Positions 1 to 9,038 are shown, counted from the first letter of the stretch. The stretch: 35,614 nt of DNA from Pelotomaculum sp. PtaB.Bin104 (GCA_002067205.1 MVQL01000239.1:1-35614), one strand, 5' to 3'. Notes: generated from the sequence alone by a model not told the origin. Numbers and translations: made by a program.

Positions 1-1
1 A

Positions 2-742
2 ATTAAACTGGTCGTGGTTAACCACGCCTCCAACGTGACCGGTTCCATAGCCCCCGTTGACATTATCGCTGAAATCGTTCACAAGTATGGGAGCCGCATA
101 CTGGTAGACGCGGCGCAAACGGCGGGTGCCTATCCGATTGACGCGGCGTCCGGCGACATCGACATGCTGGCGTTTACCGGCCACAAGTCACTCCTGGGCC
201 CGCAGGGCACCGGCGGCTTGTGCGTGCGGGAAGGGATCGAACTGGCTCCCTTTCTAAGGGGAGGCACCGGCAGTAATTCCGAAAAAGAAATCCAGCCTGA
301 TTTTCTGCCGGACCAGTTTGAATCCGGCACCTTGAACATTATCGGCCTCGCCGGCCTGGGCGCCGGCGTGCAGTATGTTTTAGAAAAAGGCGTGTCAAAT
401 ATCAGGCGAGAGGAAATGAAGTTAACCGGGATGTTTATAAGAGGGGTGGAAAAAATAGAAGGTGTTGAACTGCACGGACCTGGCGATATGAACAAAAGAG
501 TGTCGGTTGTCAGTTTCAATATTACCCGTTACGCGCCGTCGACAGTCGCATACCTGCTGGATAAGCATTTTGACATCGCCTGCAGGTCCGGCTTGCATTG
601 CGCGCCTTCGGCACATGCAACGATAGGAACTCATCCCCAGGGAACCGTCCGGTTTGCTTTCGGCTGCTTCAATAACGCCGCCGAGGTTAAAAAAGGATTA
701 ACAGCTCTAAATGAAATTTCTCGGAAGGAGATTGTAAACTAA
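2..742 (+). CDS. Cysteine desulfurase-family class V aminotransferase, 5'-truncated by window edge
   Basis: The reading frame is open to the left edge, so this is the C-terminal two thirds of a PLP enzyme. The fragment opens with a VNHASNVTG segment, then DAAQTAG, which holds the Asp that pairs with the PLP ring. FTGHKSLLGPQGTGGL follows and carries the Schiff-base lysine. Near the end RSGLHCAP supplies the cysteine expected of the persulfide-forming residue, followed by a GTVRFAFG segment. This pattern fits the NifS/SufS-like 'cysteine desulfurase family protein' group common in Clostridia, which takes sulfur (or selenium) from cysteine (or selenocysteine). Its stop lies 1 bp before the yedF start, so the two are probably co-transcribed. 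That pairing suggests sulfur or selenium delivery rather than Fe-S cluster assembly, although the substrate cannot be read from sequence. It does not belong to the polysaccharide locus. The true start is outside the window. Confidence 0.9.
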   Translation: MKLVVVNHASNVTGSIAPVDIIAEIVHKYGSRILVDAAQTAGAYPIDAASGDIDMLAFTGHKSLLGPQGTGGLCVREGIELAPFLRGGTGSNSEKEIQPDFLPDQFESGTLNIIGLAGLGAGVQYVLEKGVSNIRREEMKLTGMFIRGVEKIEGVELHGPGDMNKRVSVVSFNITRYAPSTVAYLLDKHFDIACRSGLHCAPSAHATIGTHPQGTVRFAFGCFNNAAEVKKGLTALNEISRKEIVN

Positions 743-743
743 G

Positions 744-1337
744 ATGAGGATAATCGATGCGAGGGGTTTAGCCTGCCCGGAGCCGGTGCTGCTGACCAAA
801 AAGGCTGTTGACGCCGGAGAAAAAGAGTTCACAGTGCTGGTGGACGATGAGATACCAAAAGAAAATATCAAAAAGTTTTGTGGCGGCTATAACTGTTCTA
901 TGGACGAGACCCCGGACGCTGGCGGCTGGAAATTAACCATCCGCCAAAAAGAAGGCTGCGCGGAATGTGAAATACCTCAAGAGCCGATAAAAAAAGAATC
1001 AAATTCCAGAGTCACTTTTTTAATCACCTGCAACAAGATCGGCATTAATGATGAACTGGGTAAAATACTAATTGAAGGATTAATCAACACTCTGCCTTCC
1101 GCCACGAACAAGCCCCGGCTGATGATCTTTTTGAATGAAGGCGTTCATTTGACGACGGAAGGCTCCCCCGTGCTGCAGTCGTTGACGAAGCTCGCTGATC
1201 TGGGAGTGGAAATAAGGTCTTGCGGCACTTGCTTGGATTATTACGGCCTAAAGGAAAAGCTTCAAGTGGGGATCATAACGAATATGTACGACACAGTCGA
1301 AGCAATGATCAGCGGTGATGTGATAATTAAGATATAA
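744..1337 (+). CDS. yedF: Sulfurtransferase-like selenium metabolism protein YedF
   Basis: This is a 197-residue, two-part protein. Residues 1-70 are a TusA/SirA-like domain with the signature DARGLACPEP, where Cys11 is the likely sulfur- or selenium-carrying residue. A short linker with CAEC leads to a DsrE-like domain (about 90-197), which contains the segment FLNEGVHLTTEGSPVL and the cysteine pair of SCGTCLDYYGLKEKL. The order TusA then DsrE and the SCGTC motif are characteristic of YedF, which is often found in selenium-using bacteria. The ATG at 744 follows an AAGGAG site at 725-730 and lies immediately after the upstream stop, so it shares a transcript with the cysteine desulfurase-like gene. 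A hairpin terminator follows. The family name is secure. The biochemical role is inferred from genome context in the family, not from direct evidence here. Confidence 0.92.
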   Translation: MRIIDARGLACPEPVLLTKKAVDAGEKEFTVLVDDEIPKENIKKFCGGYNCSMDETPDAGGWKLTIRQKEGCAECEIPQEPIKKESNSRVTFLITCNKIGINDELGKILIEGLINTLPSATNKPRLMIFLNEGVHLTTEGSPVLQSLTKLADLGVEIRSCGTCLDYYGLKEKLQVGIITNMYDTVEAMISGDVIIKI

Positions 1338-1395
1338 ACATTATATTTTTATCCGGCACCACCTGATTTGTTGCAAGAATTTAATTTTCCCATTC

Positions 1396-1431
1396 TACCA
1401 CCAGCCGCAAAGTTGCCTGGTGGTATTCTTC
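1396..1431 (+). terminator. Rho-independent terminator after yedF
   Basis: A 9-bp perfect inverted repeat, TACCACCAG (1396-1404) and CTGGTGGTA (1417-1425), is followed by the T-rich stretch TTCTTCTAT. The 12-nt loop holds an additional GCAA/TTGC pairing. It lies 59 bp past the yedF stop and separates the sulfur/selenium module from the polysaccharide genes. Confidence 0.7.
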
Positions 1432-1434
1432 TAT

Positions 1435-1542
1435 ATGAAAAATGTTCCTGAGTTAAAAAAATGGTCAGATTGGAAGGAATTTTATGAGTTTATGTAGAAC
1501 CAATTCACTCGTGCAGGTTTAAGAAATATTGATAATATTTAG
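1435..1542 (+). pseudogene. Possible short decayed coding fragment with an in-frame stop
   Basis: After the terminator, an ATG at 1435 opens a 20-codon frame with a protein-like composition (PELKKWSDWKEFYEF). It ends in TAG at 1495 and continues in the same frame for 14 more codons (NQFTRAGLRNIDNI) to another TAG at 1540. The tryptophan and aromatic spacing looks coding rather than random. I do not recognise the family. It may be the residue of a deleted gene at the left border of the polysaccharide locus. No good ribosome binding site is visible, and chance is a real alternative. Confidence 0.25.
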
Positions 1543-1553
1543 TTAGGGGAATA

Positions 1554-3965
1554 GTGATAGCAATGCCTAAGGCTGTTGCGAAGGGGAAAAAGAAAGAAGC
1601 GGTTGTTAAAAAAACACCGGAAAGTGAGCAATGGGAGATTATCCGTGCTATAGCCTTCTGGGGGTTGGCAATCTTACTGTTTCTGCCTCCTTATTTTAGA
1701 GGACTTTTCTTTCAGCCCGAACAAGAGCGGGCCTTAATTTTTGCCGCTGTCATTTTCTGGTTCGCATGGCTATGGAAGTGGCTGAAGAGGGATTATAGCT
1801 TTCTTTCTCACCCGATGGATTACTTTATTCTGGCCTTTCCTATAGTTTATCTTATATCGGCCTTTCAAGCGGCCAACTACGGCTTGGCGGTGGACGAGGT
1901 TGTTAAGACCACCCTTTATTTCATGATCTACTGGCTGACCTCAAGGCTGGTCAGGGATGAGAAAGATGTTACAACTATCCTTCACTTTATATATATAAGC
2001 GCTATCGGAGTGGCATTGGCCGGTCTTGCCACCACCACGGGGATTATCCATATCAATGATGGGTTTAAAGAAGGGCGGATCTATAGCTACTTCCAGTATC
2101 CCAACGCCCTAGCCAGCTATCTGGCAGCAGTGACTTTCATTGGACTTTATCTCTGGCACATGGCCGGGTTACCCAAACTAGATGGCTTAACTAGTGGAAC
2201 GTTATTAAAAGGTATGCCAGCCCGGTTGAACTTTGATAACATTAACAAGTATCTTTATGCTACAGGTAACTTCTTATTATTCGCAGTACTCCTCGGTACC
2301 AAGTCTCAAGGTGGTCTCCTGGTTTTTTCGATAATATTTATCCTTTTTATTATTGGGTTACCCAAAGGTAGTAAGATACCGGTATGCATTCATTTTATTC
2401 TAACTAGCATACCTTCCTCTATAGCCATATGGCGGTTCCTCGCCATTGTAGCCAATGGCAGAATGGATCTGGCTTGGCTGTGGGTTTTTGTTGGCATGGC
2501 TTTAGCATTGGTTGGGCAGGCGCTTTACAGCTTTGCTGAAAGAAAAGGTTTGTTGCAATGGATTGCCGCTCACAGAAATGCCTTTCTAACCGTAGTGACG
2601 CTTGTAATTTTATCTGGTAGCATTGGAACAGGAGTATATATTAGTAGACACGTTGAACTTCTCCAACCACTTATCAGTAAAATTCATTTTAGTAGTGCCT
2701 CCTTACGTGTGTATTTCTTCCAGGATGCCTTGAAAATGTTCAAGGAACGTCCTTTTCTGGGTTGGGGTGGCGGTGGTTGGCAAGAGGCTTACTATGCGTA
2801 TCAGAGTTTTCTATACAACTCCAATCAGGTACATGGGTATTATTTTCAGATCATGGTTGAAACCGGTCTACTAGGGCTATTGACTATTTTGGGTATATGG
2901 TTCAGCTTTTTGGCAGCAGCGCACCGGGCTTACCACGAAACCAAGGCTGATCCGGTCCGCCGATTACTGGTATGGGTATTGACAGTTGCTGCCATTTTAA
3001 TTGGTTTACACGCTGTTATTGACTTCGATCTTTCGCTGTCTGCTTTAGCTCTGCTATTATGGACCATGTTCGGCTTGATGCGCTCTCCACTAATGTCCCC
3101 ATCCCTACAAGAAAAGGATAATAAAGACCGTAAAAAGTTATATTTGCCGCGAAACAATGTCTTGTTAGTTAGTGTAACAATAGCATCACTCGCTATCATT
3201 ATTTTTGTCGGATCACTGGCGTTTGCCGGTGTATACGCCCGACAGGCGGGGATATACTTGCAAAAGCAGAATATAAGCCAGGGGATAGGCTTGCTGCAGA
3301 AAGCTGCGGTCAATAATCCCTGGAATGCTGATTATCATAGCAATCTTGCCCGTATCTACTTGCAAACAGGGAAAATGGACGAAGGTACAGCAGAGGCCCA
3401 AAAGGCAATAAGTCTAAGCAAATACAACGCGTTACGCTATGCCGACCTTGCCAGTCTCTACATTAATACGAAAAAGAATGAGGAAGCTGTAACCCTTGCT
3501 GAAAAGGCACTTACTCTAGCTCCCTACCAGGAGCAGTGGTACGATTTCCTATGCAGGATTTATTTTATGATCGGTTATAATGAGTTGGTGGCCGGAGATC
3601 GAAATACGGCAAAGCAACATCTTAAAATGGCCACTAATGTGTCAAGTCGGATCGATGCCACAATAGCACCTCTAAACGAGACGGAGAAGAAGCTCTGGAA
3701 AGAAGGAGTACCGCTAATGACCATTACAACTACCGTTAAGCTTAATGCTGGCGCCGCTCAATACTTGTTGGGGCAATGGCAGGAGGCCGAGGTAAATCTA
3801 CAAGCTGCCTCGCAAAACCAGGGGGAAGCCTTCCTGTGGCTTGCCGTCCTGCGAAACAAGCAGGGACGGTCTGCAGAAGCGCAAGAATTGCTAAATAAGA
3901 CGCAGATTCCGGATGTCTCTAAGAGGTATGAAGAGTTATGTAATTTACAAATATTAAACTCATAG
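1554..3965 (+). CDS. O-antigen ligase/polymerase-like membrane protein with C-terminal TPR repeats
   Basis: This 803-residue protein has a lysine-rich cytoplasmic N-terminus (about 1-25), roughly a dozen hydrophobic segments to about residue 560, and a soluble TPR-like tail (about 575-790). The Wzy_C/WaaL signature is visible: FKERPFLGWGGGGWQ in a large loop near residue 400, followed by VHGYYFQIMVETGLLGL, equivalent to the family's HN-x-x-L-x-x-x-x-E-x-G segment. The tail has repeated 34-residue helices, for example NPWNADYHSNLARIYLQTGK. Members polymerise or ligate undecaprenyl-linked glycans outside the membrane, and TPR-tailed forms are common in Firmicutes. A GTG at 1554 is only 3 nt from AGGGGA (1545-1550). 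The in-frame ATG at 1563 is 12 nt away, so the start could be either. It is the first gene of the locus. A second polymerase-like gene lies at 17280, and which acts as polymerase and which as ligase is unknown. Confidence 0.82.
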   Translation: MIAMPKAVAKGKKKEAVVKKTPESEQWEIIRAIAFWGLAILLFLPPYFRGLFFQPEQERALIFAAVIFWFAWLWKWLKRDYSFLSHPMDYFILAFPIVYLISAFQAANYGLAVDEVVKTTLYFMIYWLTSRLVRDEKDVTTILHFIYISAIGVALAGLATTTGIIHINDGFKEGRIYSYFQYPNALASYLAAVTFIGLYLWHMAGLPKLDGLTSGTLLKGMPARLNFDNINKYLYATGNFLLFAVLLGTKSQGGLLVFSIIFILFIIGLPKGSKIPVCIHFILTSIPSSIAIWRFLAIVANGRMDLAWLWVFVGMALALVGQALYSFAERKGLLQWIAAHRNAFLTVVTLVILSGSIGTGVYISRHVELLQPLISKIHFSSASLRVYFFQDALKMFKERPFLGWGGGGWQEAYYAYQSFLYNSNQVHGYYFQIMVETGLLGLLTILGIWFSFLAAAHRAYHETKADPVRRLLVWVLTVAAILIGLHAVIDFDLSLSALALLLWTMFGLMRSPLMSPSLQEKDNKDRKKLYLPRNNVLLVSVTIASLAIIIFVGSLAFAGVYARQAGIYLQKQNISQGIGLLQKAAVNNPWNADYHSNLARIYLQTGKMDEGTAEAQKAISLSKYNALRYADLASLYINTKKNEEAVTLAEKALTLAPYQEQWYDFLCRIYFMIGYNELVAGDRNTAKQHLKMATNVSSRIDATIAPLNETEKKLWKEGVPLMTITTTVKLNAGAAQYLLGQWQEAEVNLQAASQNQGEAFLWLAVLRNKQGRSAEAQELLNKTQIPDVSKRYEELCNLQILNS

Positions 3966-4022
3966 TTAATGTTTTATGCTTTTTAGAAATAATGAAAGAA
4001 TTAACTTGCGGGAGGTTCCATC

Positions 4023-4850
4023 GTGGAAGACGAAATTAATTTGAGGGAACTATTTACGGTTATATGGAACCATAGAGTCACAATTATTTCTGTATTTCTT
4101 GTTTCAGTAATTAGTGCAATTATTTATTGTTTTTTTATTTCGCCTATATATCTTATTGAGGGGGAAATTGAACTTGGAACTTTTCCCGACAAAACTTTTA
4201 CAAGTCAATCAGCGGCCAAAGAAATTTTATTAAGTGACAAACTTTTACAAAATGTAATTGACCAATTAAATCTTTCAAGTGATATAGACTCATTTAAAGG
4301 CAAACTAAAAATAGAGCCTGTAAAGGATACTAATTTTTTGAAAGTAACACTTTTAACTTCTGATAAAATTGAAGGAATAAAAATTGTTGAAAAAGTTATG
4401 GAGCTTTTTGTGGATCAAGGTAATTTATCCTATCAAAAACACAAAGAATTATTTGATAACCCATTAGAGGTTATGCAAGCACGACTTAAAACCATAGAAA
4501 AAGATATTGAGCAAACCCGGGAAGTACTTGCATCTATCGAAAATGCTCAGAGCATTCCCAGTGTTGAGAAAGATTTTCGTCGCTCAAAAACTTTGGAATA
4601 CTTGCAAAGTGAGGAGTCCGAAAGAGTAAAGCTTTTAGAGCAAGTTTTGAATTTACAAAAGGAACTAAGTAATCTAAAAAATATTCAAATAGTTGAGAAA
4701 CCACGTGAACCGAAGAATCCTGTGAAGCCCAAGAGAATGTCTATAATTACAACAGTTGGATTTTTAAGCTTGATAATAGGTGTATGTGGAGTGCTTTTTC
4801 TAAACTGTTTTTCACGTAACCCATTTAATCCTAATAAATGTGAGAAATAA
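4023..4850 (+). CDS. Wzz/GumC-type polysaccharide chain-length determinant
   Basis: This 275-residue protein has one membrane segment near each end (about residues 18-40 and 240-262). An intervening extracytoplasmic region contains a helical, probably coiled-coil stretch (about 145-215). The proline-rich motif PREPKNPVKPKRM directly precedes the second membrane helix, as is typical of Wzz-family co-polymerases, which set chain length in Wzx/Wzy systems. No C-terminal BY-kinase domain is present, and no separate kinase gene is seen in the window, so phosphorylation control would have to come from elsewhere. The GTG start at 4023 is well supported by GGAGG at 4011-4015 (7-nt spacing). The gene is noticeably richer in A+T than its neighbours, which suggests a separate origin. 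It follows the ligase-like gene after 57 bp. Confidence 0.85.
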   Translation: MEDEINLRELFTVIWNHRVTIISVFLVSVISAIIYCFFISPIYLIEGEIELGTFPDKTFTSQSAAKEILLSDKLLQNVIDQLNLSSDIDSFKGKLKIEPVKDTNFLKVTLLTSDKIEGIKIVEKVMELFVDQGNLSYQKHKELFDNPLEVMQARLKTIEKDIEQTREVLASIENAQSIPSVEKDFRRSKTLEYLQSEESERVKLLEQVLNLQKELSNLKNIQIVEKPREPKNPVKPKRMSIITTVGFLSLIIGVCGVLFLNCFSRNPFNPNKCEK

Positions 4851-4982
4851 TTGCAACAACAGAAAAGGTGAAAATTATTATTTTTGATAATTAATACTTT
4901 ATTACCAAGGCAAGTTAAAATTAAAATTCAATCCTATAAGTGATATTGAAAGGCATTTAATTAATCGTGAAGGAATAACAAA

Positions 4983-7136
4983 ATGAAGCAAGTACTTATT
5001 AAACAAGGGCAAGCCATAGTAGAAGAAATTCCTGCCCCTCAAGTGGAACCGGGCACAATACTTGTGCAGGTAGATCATTCCTGTATATCGATTGGTACAG
5101 AAATCAGTGGGATCAAAGCCAGCGGACTACCGTTATGGAAGCGTGCCTTTAAACAGCCAGAGAATGTTAAAAAGGTAATACAGTTTGTAGCAACCCAGGG
5201 TATTACCAAAACCCGTAGTTTGGTAAAAGGTAAACTGTCTTCCGGTAACCCCACCGGTTATTCTGCCGCCGGCATCGTTCTTGAGGTGGGTGAAAGTATT
5301 GACGACTTGCGGCCCGGTGATCTTGTTGCTTGTGCTGGTGCCCAGTGTGCCCATCATGCTGAAATTATCCGTGTGCCGCGCAACCTTACTGTTCCTGTGC
5401 CGGATAAACTTGACCTCGATGTGGCTAGTACGGTTACGCTAGGTGCAATTGCACTTCAGGGGGTACGTCGGGCCCAGCCAACTTTAGGCGAGACTTTTAT
5501 GGTCATTGGTCTGGGTATTTTAGGACAATTTACAGTCCAGCTATTAAGGGCCAACGGCTGTAGGGTGATTGGCACAGACTTGGATAGCGAGCGTATCCAT
5601 TTAGCTCTTGACATGGGCATGAATAAAGGCGTTTTCCCGGAAGATGGTAATGATATTGAGCATGTTATGCGCCTAACTGACGGTATTGGTGCCGATGGAG
5701 TAATTATCACTGCTGCAACGTCATCTGATATGGTTGTTTCCACTGCTTTTAAAATGTGCCGTAAAAAGGGCCGGGTAGTGCTGGTAGGAGATGTAGGCTT
5801 AAACCTTAATCGCGCCGATTTTTATCAGAAGGAACTAGATTTTTTTATATCCTCCTCCTACGGACCTGGTCGCTATGATAATAATTATGAAGAAAAGGGA
5901 TTAGACTATCCCGCAGCCTATGTGCGATGGACTGAGAACCGTAACATGGCTGAATACCTGCGCTTAGTTGCGGAAGGGAATATTAAGGTCAAACCGCTTA
6001 TTTCAGCTATTTATCCCATAGAACAAGCCACCGCTGCTTACGATTCTTTTAAGAATGATACGGCAAAGCCGCTCATGGTACTGCTTTCTTATCCAAAAAT
6101 AAAGGAATCTACCGAAAACGTCCGGGTTATCACCAACTCTTTTACCCGGTCTTCTGGTTCTGGTCAAATTCGGGTAGCTGTGGTGGGGGCTGGTGGTTTT
6201 GCAAAAGGGATGCATCTACCTAATTTGCAGGAGTTGTCTGACAGATTCTGCTTACATGCGATAGTTAGTAGAACAGGCCATAACGCTACAGCAACAGCAA
6301 AGCAATTTGGTGCCAACTATGCAACCACTGATTATGAACAAGTATTGAATGATCCCGAAGTGGATGCAGTGCTCATCGCCACACGGCATAATTTACACGC
6401 ATCCATGGTCCTGAAAGCCCTTAAGGCGGGTAAGCATGTGCTGGTAGAAAAGCCACTAGCTTTGACGCAAGAAGAACTTAACTATATCAAAGATTTTTAT
6501 GCCTCTGCCTCTTTCAGTGATTCTTTGCCGGTATTATTAACGGGATTTAACCGTCGTTTCTCCCGGTATGCCATAAGTATTTATGATTTTATAAAGAGAC
6601 GGAGCAATCCAATGATCCTTAACTACCGCATGAATGCCGGTTACATCCCGTTGGATCATTGGGTTCATACGGAAGAAGGCGGCGGGCGTAACCGCGGTGA
6701 GGCCTGCCATATATACGATCTTTTTACCTATTTTACCGGCGCTAAAGTAGTAACGGTGAATGCTCAAGCTATAACACCTAGTACAGGTTATTATAGTTAC
6801 AGTGATAACTTCGTTGCCACCATGACATTTGAAGACGGATCGGTTGCCACCTTGACCTATACGGCCCTCGGTACCAGTGAATATCCCAAGGAACAGATGG
6901 AAGTGTTCGTCGACGGTAAGGTGTTAGTGCTAAACGATTTTAAGCGACTTAATGTTGTTGGCGCAAAGGTTAAAGGACTGGAGAGTAAATCTCCGGATAA
7001 GGGACAAAAAGAGGAGTTGGTAGAATTCGCTCGCGCTATTAAGCAGGGGAGTGAATGGCCAATTCCACTTTGGCAGCAAATTCAGGCAACGGAAATTGCT
7101 CTGCTGGTTGAAGACCATCTTAGGAGTGTTCATTAA
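4983..7136 (+). CDS. Bi-domain oxidoreductase: MDR-type dehydrogenase fused to Gfo/Idh/MocA dehydrogenase (copy 1)
   Basis: In this 717-residue fusion, residues 1 to about 375 are a medium-chain dehydrogenase/reductase with a nucleotide-binding core (VIGLGILGQFTVQLL, then GTDLD). Residues from about 395 to the end are a Gfo/Idh/MocA dehydrogenase: VAVVGAGGFAKGMHLP as dinucleotide site, VEKPLAL as the EKP motif, then GFNRRFSR and GGGRNRGEACHIYDLF. The MDR half lacks the usual zinc ligands. The C-G-T-D position reads I-G-T-E (residues 37-40), and the GHE position reads GYSAAG. It may therefore be zinc-independent. Such fusions occur in polysaccharide clusters, and the substrate is probably a nucleotide sugar or lipid-linked sugar. 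A paralogue of identical length lies at 23147. GAAGGAA just upstream supports the ATG start. Its stop abuts the asnB-like start with no gap, so the two are coupled. The family is secure, the reaction is not. Confidence 0.87.
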   Translation: MKQVLIKQGQAIVEEIPAPQVEPGTILVQVDHSCISIGTEISGIKASGLPLWKRAFKQPENVKKVIQFVATQGITKTRSLVKGKLSSGNPTGYSAAGIVLEVGESIDDLRPGDLVACAGAQCAHHAEIIRVPRNLTVPVPDKLDLDVASTVTLGAIALQGVRRAQPTLGETFMVIGLGILGQFTVQLLRANGCRVIGTDLDSERIHLALDMGMNKGVFPEDGNDIEHVMRLTDGIGADGVIITAATSSDMVVSTAFKMCRKKGRVVLVGDVGLNLNRADFYQKELDFFISSSYGPGRYDNNYEEKGLDYPAAYVRWTENRNMAEYLRLVAEGNIKVKPLISAIYPIEQATAAYDSFKNDTAKPLMVLLSYPKIKESTENVRVITNSFTRSSGSGQIRVAVVGAGGFAKGMHLPNLQELSDRFCLHAIVSRTGHNATATAKQFGANYATTDYEQVLNDPEVDAVLIATRHNLHASMVLKALKAGKHVLVEKPLALTQEELNYIKDFYASASFSDSLPVLLTGFNRRFSRYAISIYDFIKRRSNPMILNYRMNAGYIPLDHWVHTEEGGGRNRGEACHIYDLFTYFTGAKVVTVNAQAITPSTGYYSYSDNFVATMTFEDGSVATLTYTALGTSEYPKEQMEVFVDGKVLVLNDFKRLNVVGAKVKGLESKSPDKGQKEELVEFARAIKQGSEWPIPLWQQIQATEIALLVEDHLRSVH

Positions 7137-9038
7137 ATGTGCGGTATTGTCGGCGCGTTAGTGTTAAACAATAACGACTACACTATCACAGAACCTTATA
7201 TCACGCGCATGTGTGACACAATGATCCACCGTGGGCCAGATGGTGCGGGGACATGGATAGCGAAGGATGGTCGTGTAGGACTAGGCCATAGACGTTTGTC
7301 AATTATTGATCTATCCGATACTGCCGCCCAACCTATGTGTAATGAGGACGGTACCTTATGGGTTTCTTTTAATGGAGAGATCTACAATCACGCAGAGATT
7401 CGCACCGAATTGGAGCAATTGGGCGGGCATCGATGGAAAACAGATCATTCTGACACAGAGGTCATCCTACATGCTTTTGAACAATGGGGTATCGATTGCC
7501 TGGAAAAATTCAGGGGAATGTTTGCCATAGCTTTATGGGATGCGAAGGTACGAGTATTATGGTTAATTCGTGACCGAATTGGTATTAAACCACTATATTA
7601 CAGTGTTCATCATGGCCGTATCACCTTTGCTTCGGAAATCAAGGCCCTACTTCAGGATCCCGAACAGAAACGTGAAGTGCATGAGGAAGCCTTTTACCAT
7701 TACCTTTCCTTCTTAACCACGCCGGCACCACAGACTCTTTTTGACGGTATCAAAAAGTTGTCCAGTGGGACCTGGCTACGGGTAAGTGAAGATGGCCAGA
7801 TCTGTGAGCATCGCTACTGGGATGTATGGGATCACACTATTTCGCTGAAAAATGCATCTGAAGAAGAAATTGCGAATTGCATTTTGTCGGAGTTACGTAC
7901 AGCGGTGAAGCTGCGCAAAGTTAGCGATGTACCGGTGGGGGTTTTTCTCTCAGGTGGCATTGATTCCAGTACAAACGCAGCCTTGTTTTCAGAAGGTGAG
8001 GGTGGGCCGGTAAAGACCTTTACCATCGGGTATGCGGGCGAGTACCAAACTTATCAGAATGAACTACATTACGCGCGAGTAATGGCAAATACAGTCGGAG
8101 CTGGGTACCACGAGCTGCTGCTTACTATTGACGACCTGATCGATTTTCTACCCCAAATGGTATACTTGCAGGATGAACCCATCGCCGATCCAGTCTGTGT
8201 ACCCGTTTACTACGTTTCGAAATTGGCGCGGGATAACGGCGTAATTGTTTGCCAGGTGGGTGAGGGAGCAGATGAATTGTTTTGGGGTTATCCCGGCTGG
8301 GAAACAGCGCTTAAGCTTCAACGTTTTGATGACATACCGGTACCTCGTATATTTAAGAAAATAGGTCTTGGGGGCCTGCGTCTGTTAGGGAAAGAGCAAA
8401 AAAGCTATTACGAGTGGCTACGTCGTGGTTCGGAAGGGCAGCCAATTTTCTGGGGAGGGGCAGAGGCTTTTACAGAGGCGCAAAAGAAGCGTCTGCTTTC
8501 GCCCCGTTTGCGTAAAAAATTCGCAAATTTAACCTCCTGGGAGGCTCTTGAGCCGATACGCCAACGTTTTGAAGAAAAAGCATGGGAGAAATCTCACCTT
8601 AACTGGATGAGTTATCTTGACCTGAACCTGCGTCTACCGGAGTTACTACTCATGCGTGTGGATAAAATGAGCATGGGGGTGAGCCTGGAAGGACGCGTAC
8701 CATTTCTTGATCATAAGTTTGTAGAGATGGCTATGAGTATTCCAGAGGCGGTGAAGACGAAAAACAATACTCTTAAGTATATTCTTAAAAAATCAGTGCG
8801 GGGTTTGATTCCTGATGAGCTTATTGACCGCAAAAAACAAGGGTTTGGTGTGCCTGTATACGAATGGTTCTTCGAAAAACTTGGCGAAAAAACGCGCAAG
8901 GAATTACATGAATTCTGCAATAAAACCGATTTTTTAAATGGGGAAGAAGTAACTCATCTCATAGAACAAGGACGAGGCCCACAAATGTGGTATCTGCTTA
9001 ATTTTGCCTTGTGGTGGAAGGAATATATTATGAGATGA
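7137..9038 (+). CDS. AsnB-type glutamine-dependent amidotransferase (asparagine synthase family)
   Basis: This 633-residue protein has a class II glutamine amidotransferase domain (about 1-210) and an asparagine synthase domain (about 230-600). Cys2 in MCGIVGA is the N-terminal nucleophile after Met removal. RRLSIIDLS, FNGEIYN and RDRIGIKPLYY are all intact. The synthase half has the ATP pyrophosphatase loop LSGGIDSS and a second conserved block, GEGADELFWGYP. The full set of catalytic motifs argues for an active ATP-dependent amide-forming enzyme. It could be housekeeping asparagine synthetase. However, it starts on the base after the bi-domain oxidoreductase stop and overlaps the flippase gene by 4 bp. 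This suggests that it amidates a sugar carboxylate, as the AsnB-like WbpS is thought to do in the P. aeruginosa O6 antigen locus. The acceptor is an inference. A TTAGGAG-type site lies just upstream of the ATG. Confidence 0.9.
   Translation: MCGIVGALVLNNNDYTITEPYITRMCDTMIHRGPDGAGTWIAKDGRVGLGHRRLSIIDLSDTAAQPMCNEDGTLWVSFNGEIYNHAEIRTELEQLGGHRWKTDHSDTEVILHAFEQWGIDCLEKFRGMFAIALWDAKVRVLWLIRDRIGIKPLYYSVHHGRITFASEIKALLQDPEQKREVHEEAFYHYLSFLTTPAPQTLFDGIKKLSSGTWLRVSEDGQICEHRYWDVWDHTISLKNASEEEIANCILSELRTAVKLRKVSDVPVGVFLSGGIDSSTNAALFSEGEGGPVKTFTIGYAGEYQTYQNELHYARVMANTVGAGYHELLLTIDDLIDFLPQMVYLQDEPIADPVCVPVYYVSKLARDNGVIVCQVGEGADELFWGYPGWETALKLQRFDDIPVPRIFKKIGLGGLRLLGKEQKSYYEWLRRGSEGQPIFWGGAEAFTEAQKKRLLSPRLRKKFANLTSWEALEPIRQRFEEKAWEKSHLNWMSYLDLNLRLPELLLMRVDKMSMGVSLEGRVPFLDHKFVEMAMSIPEAVKTKNNTLKYILKKSVRGLIPDELIDRKKQGFGVPVYEWFFEKLGEKTRKELHEFCNKTDFLNGEEVTHLIEQGRGPQMWYLLNFALWWKEYIMR

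Noticed and set aside
1470..1536. Sigma-A promoter for the polysaccharide operon (TTGGAA with TATGTA, or GATAAT near 1531)
   Set aside because: The first pair has only 15-bp spacing, and the second lacks a credible -35 box. The region is A+T rich, so such matches are expected by chance.
4870..4895. A+T hairpin in the gap after the Wzz-like gene as terminator
   Set aside because: The 6-bp AATTAT/ATAATT stem has no GC and no clean T-run. It is not distinguishable from background A+T-rich sequence.
9011..9034. Upstream GTG start for the flippase
   Set aside because: It lies inside the asnB-like coding region without a binding site, whereas ATG 9035 gives the typical ATGA overlap with GGAAGGAA ahead of it.
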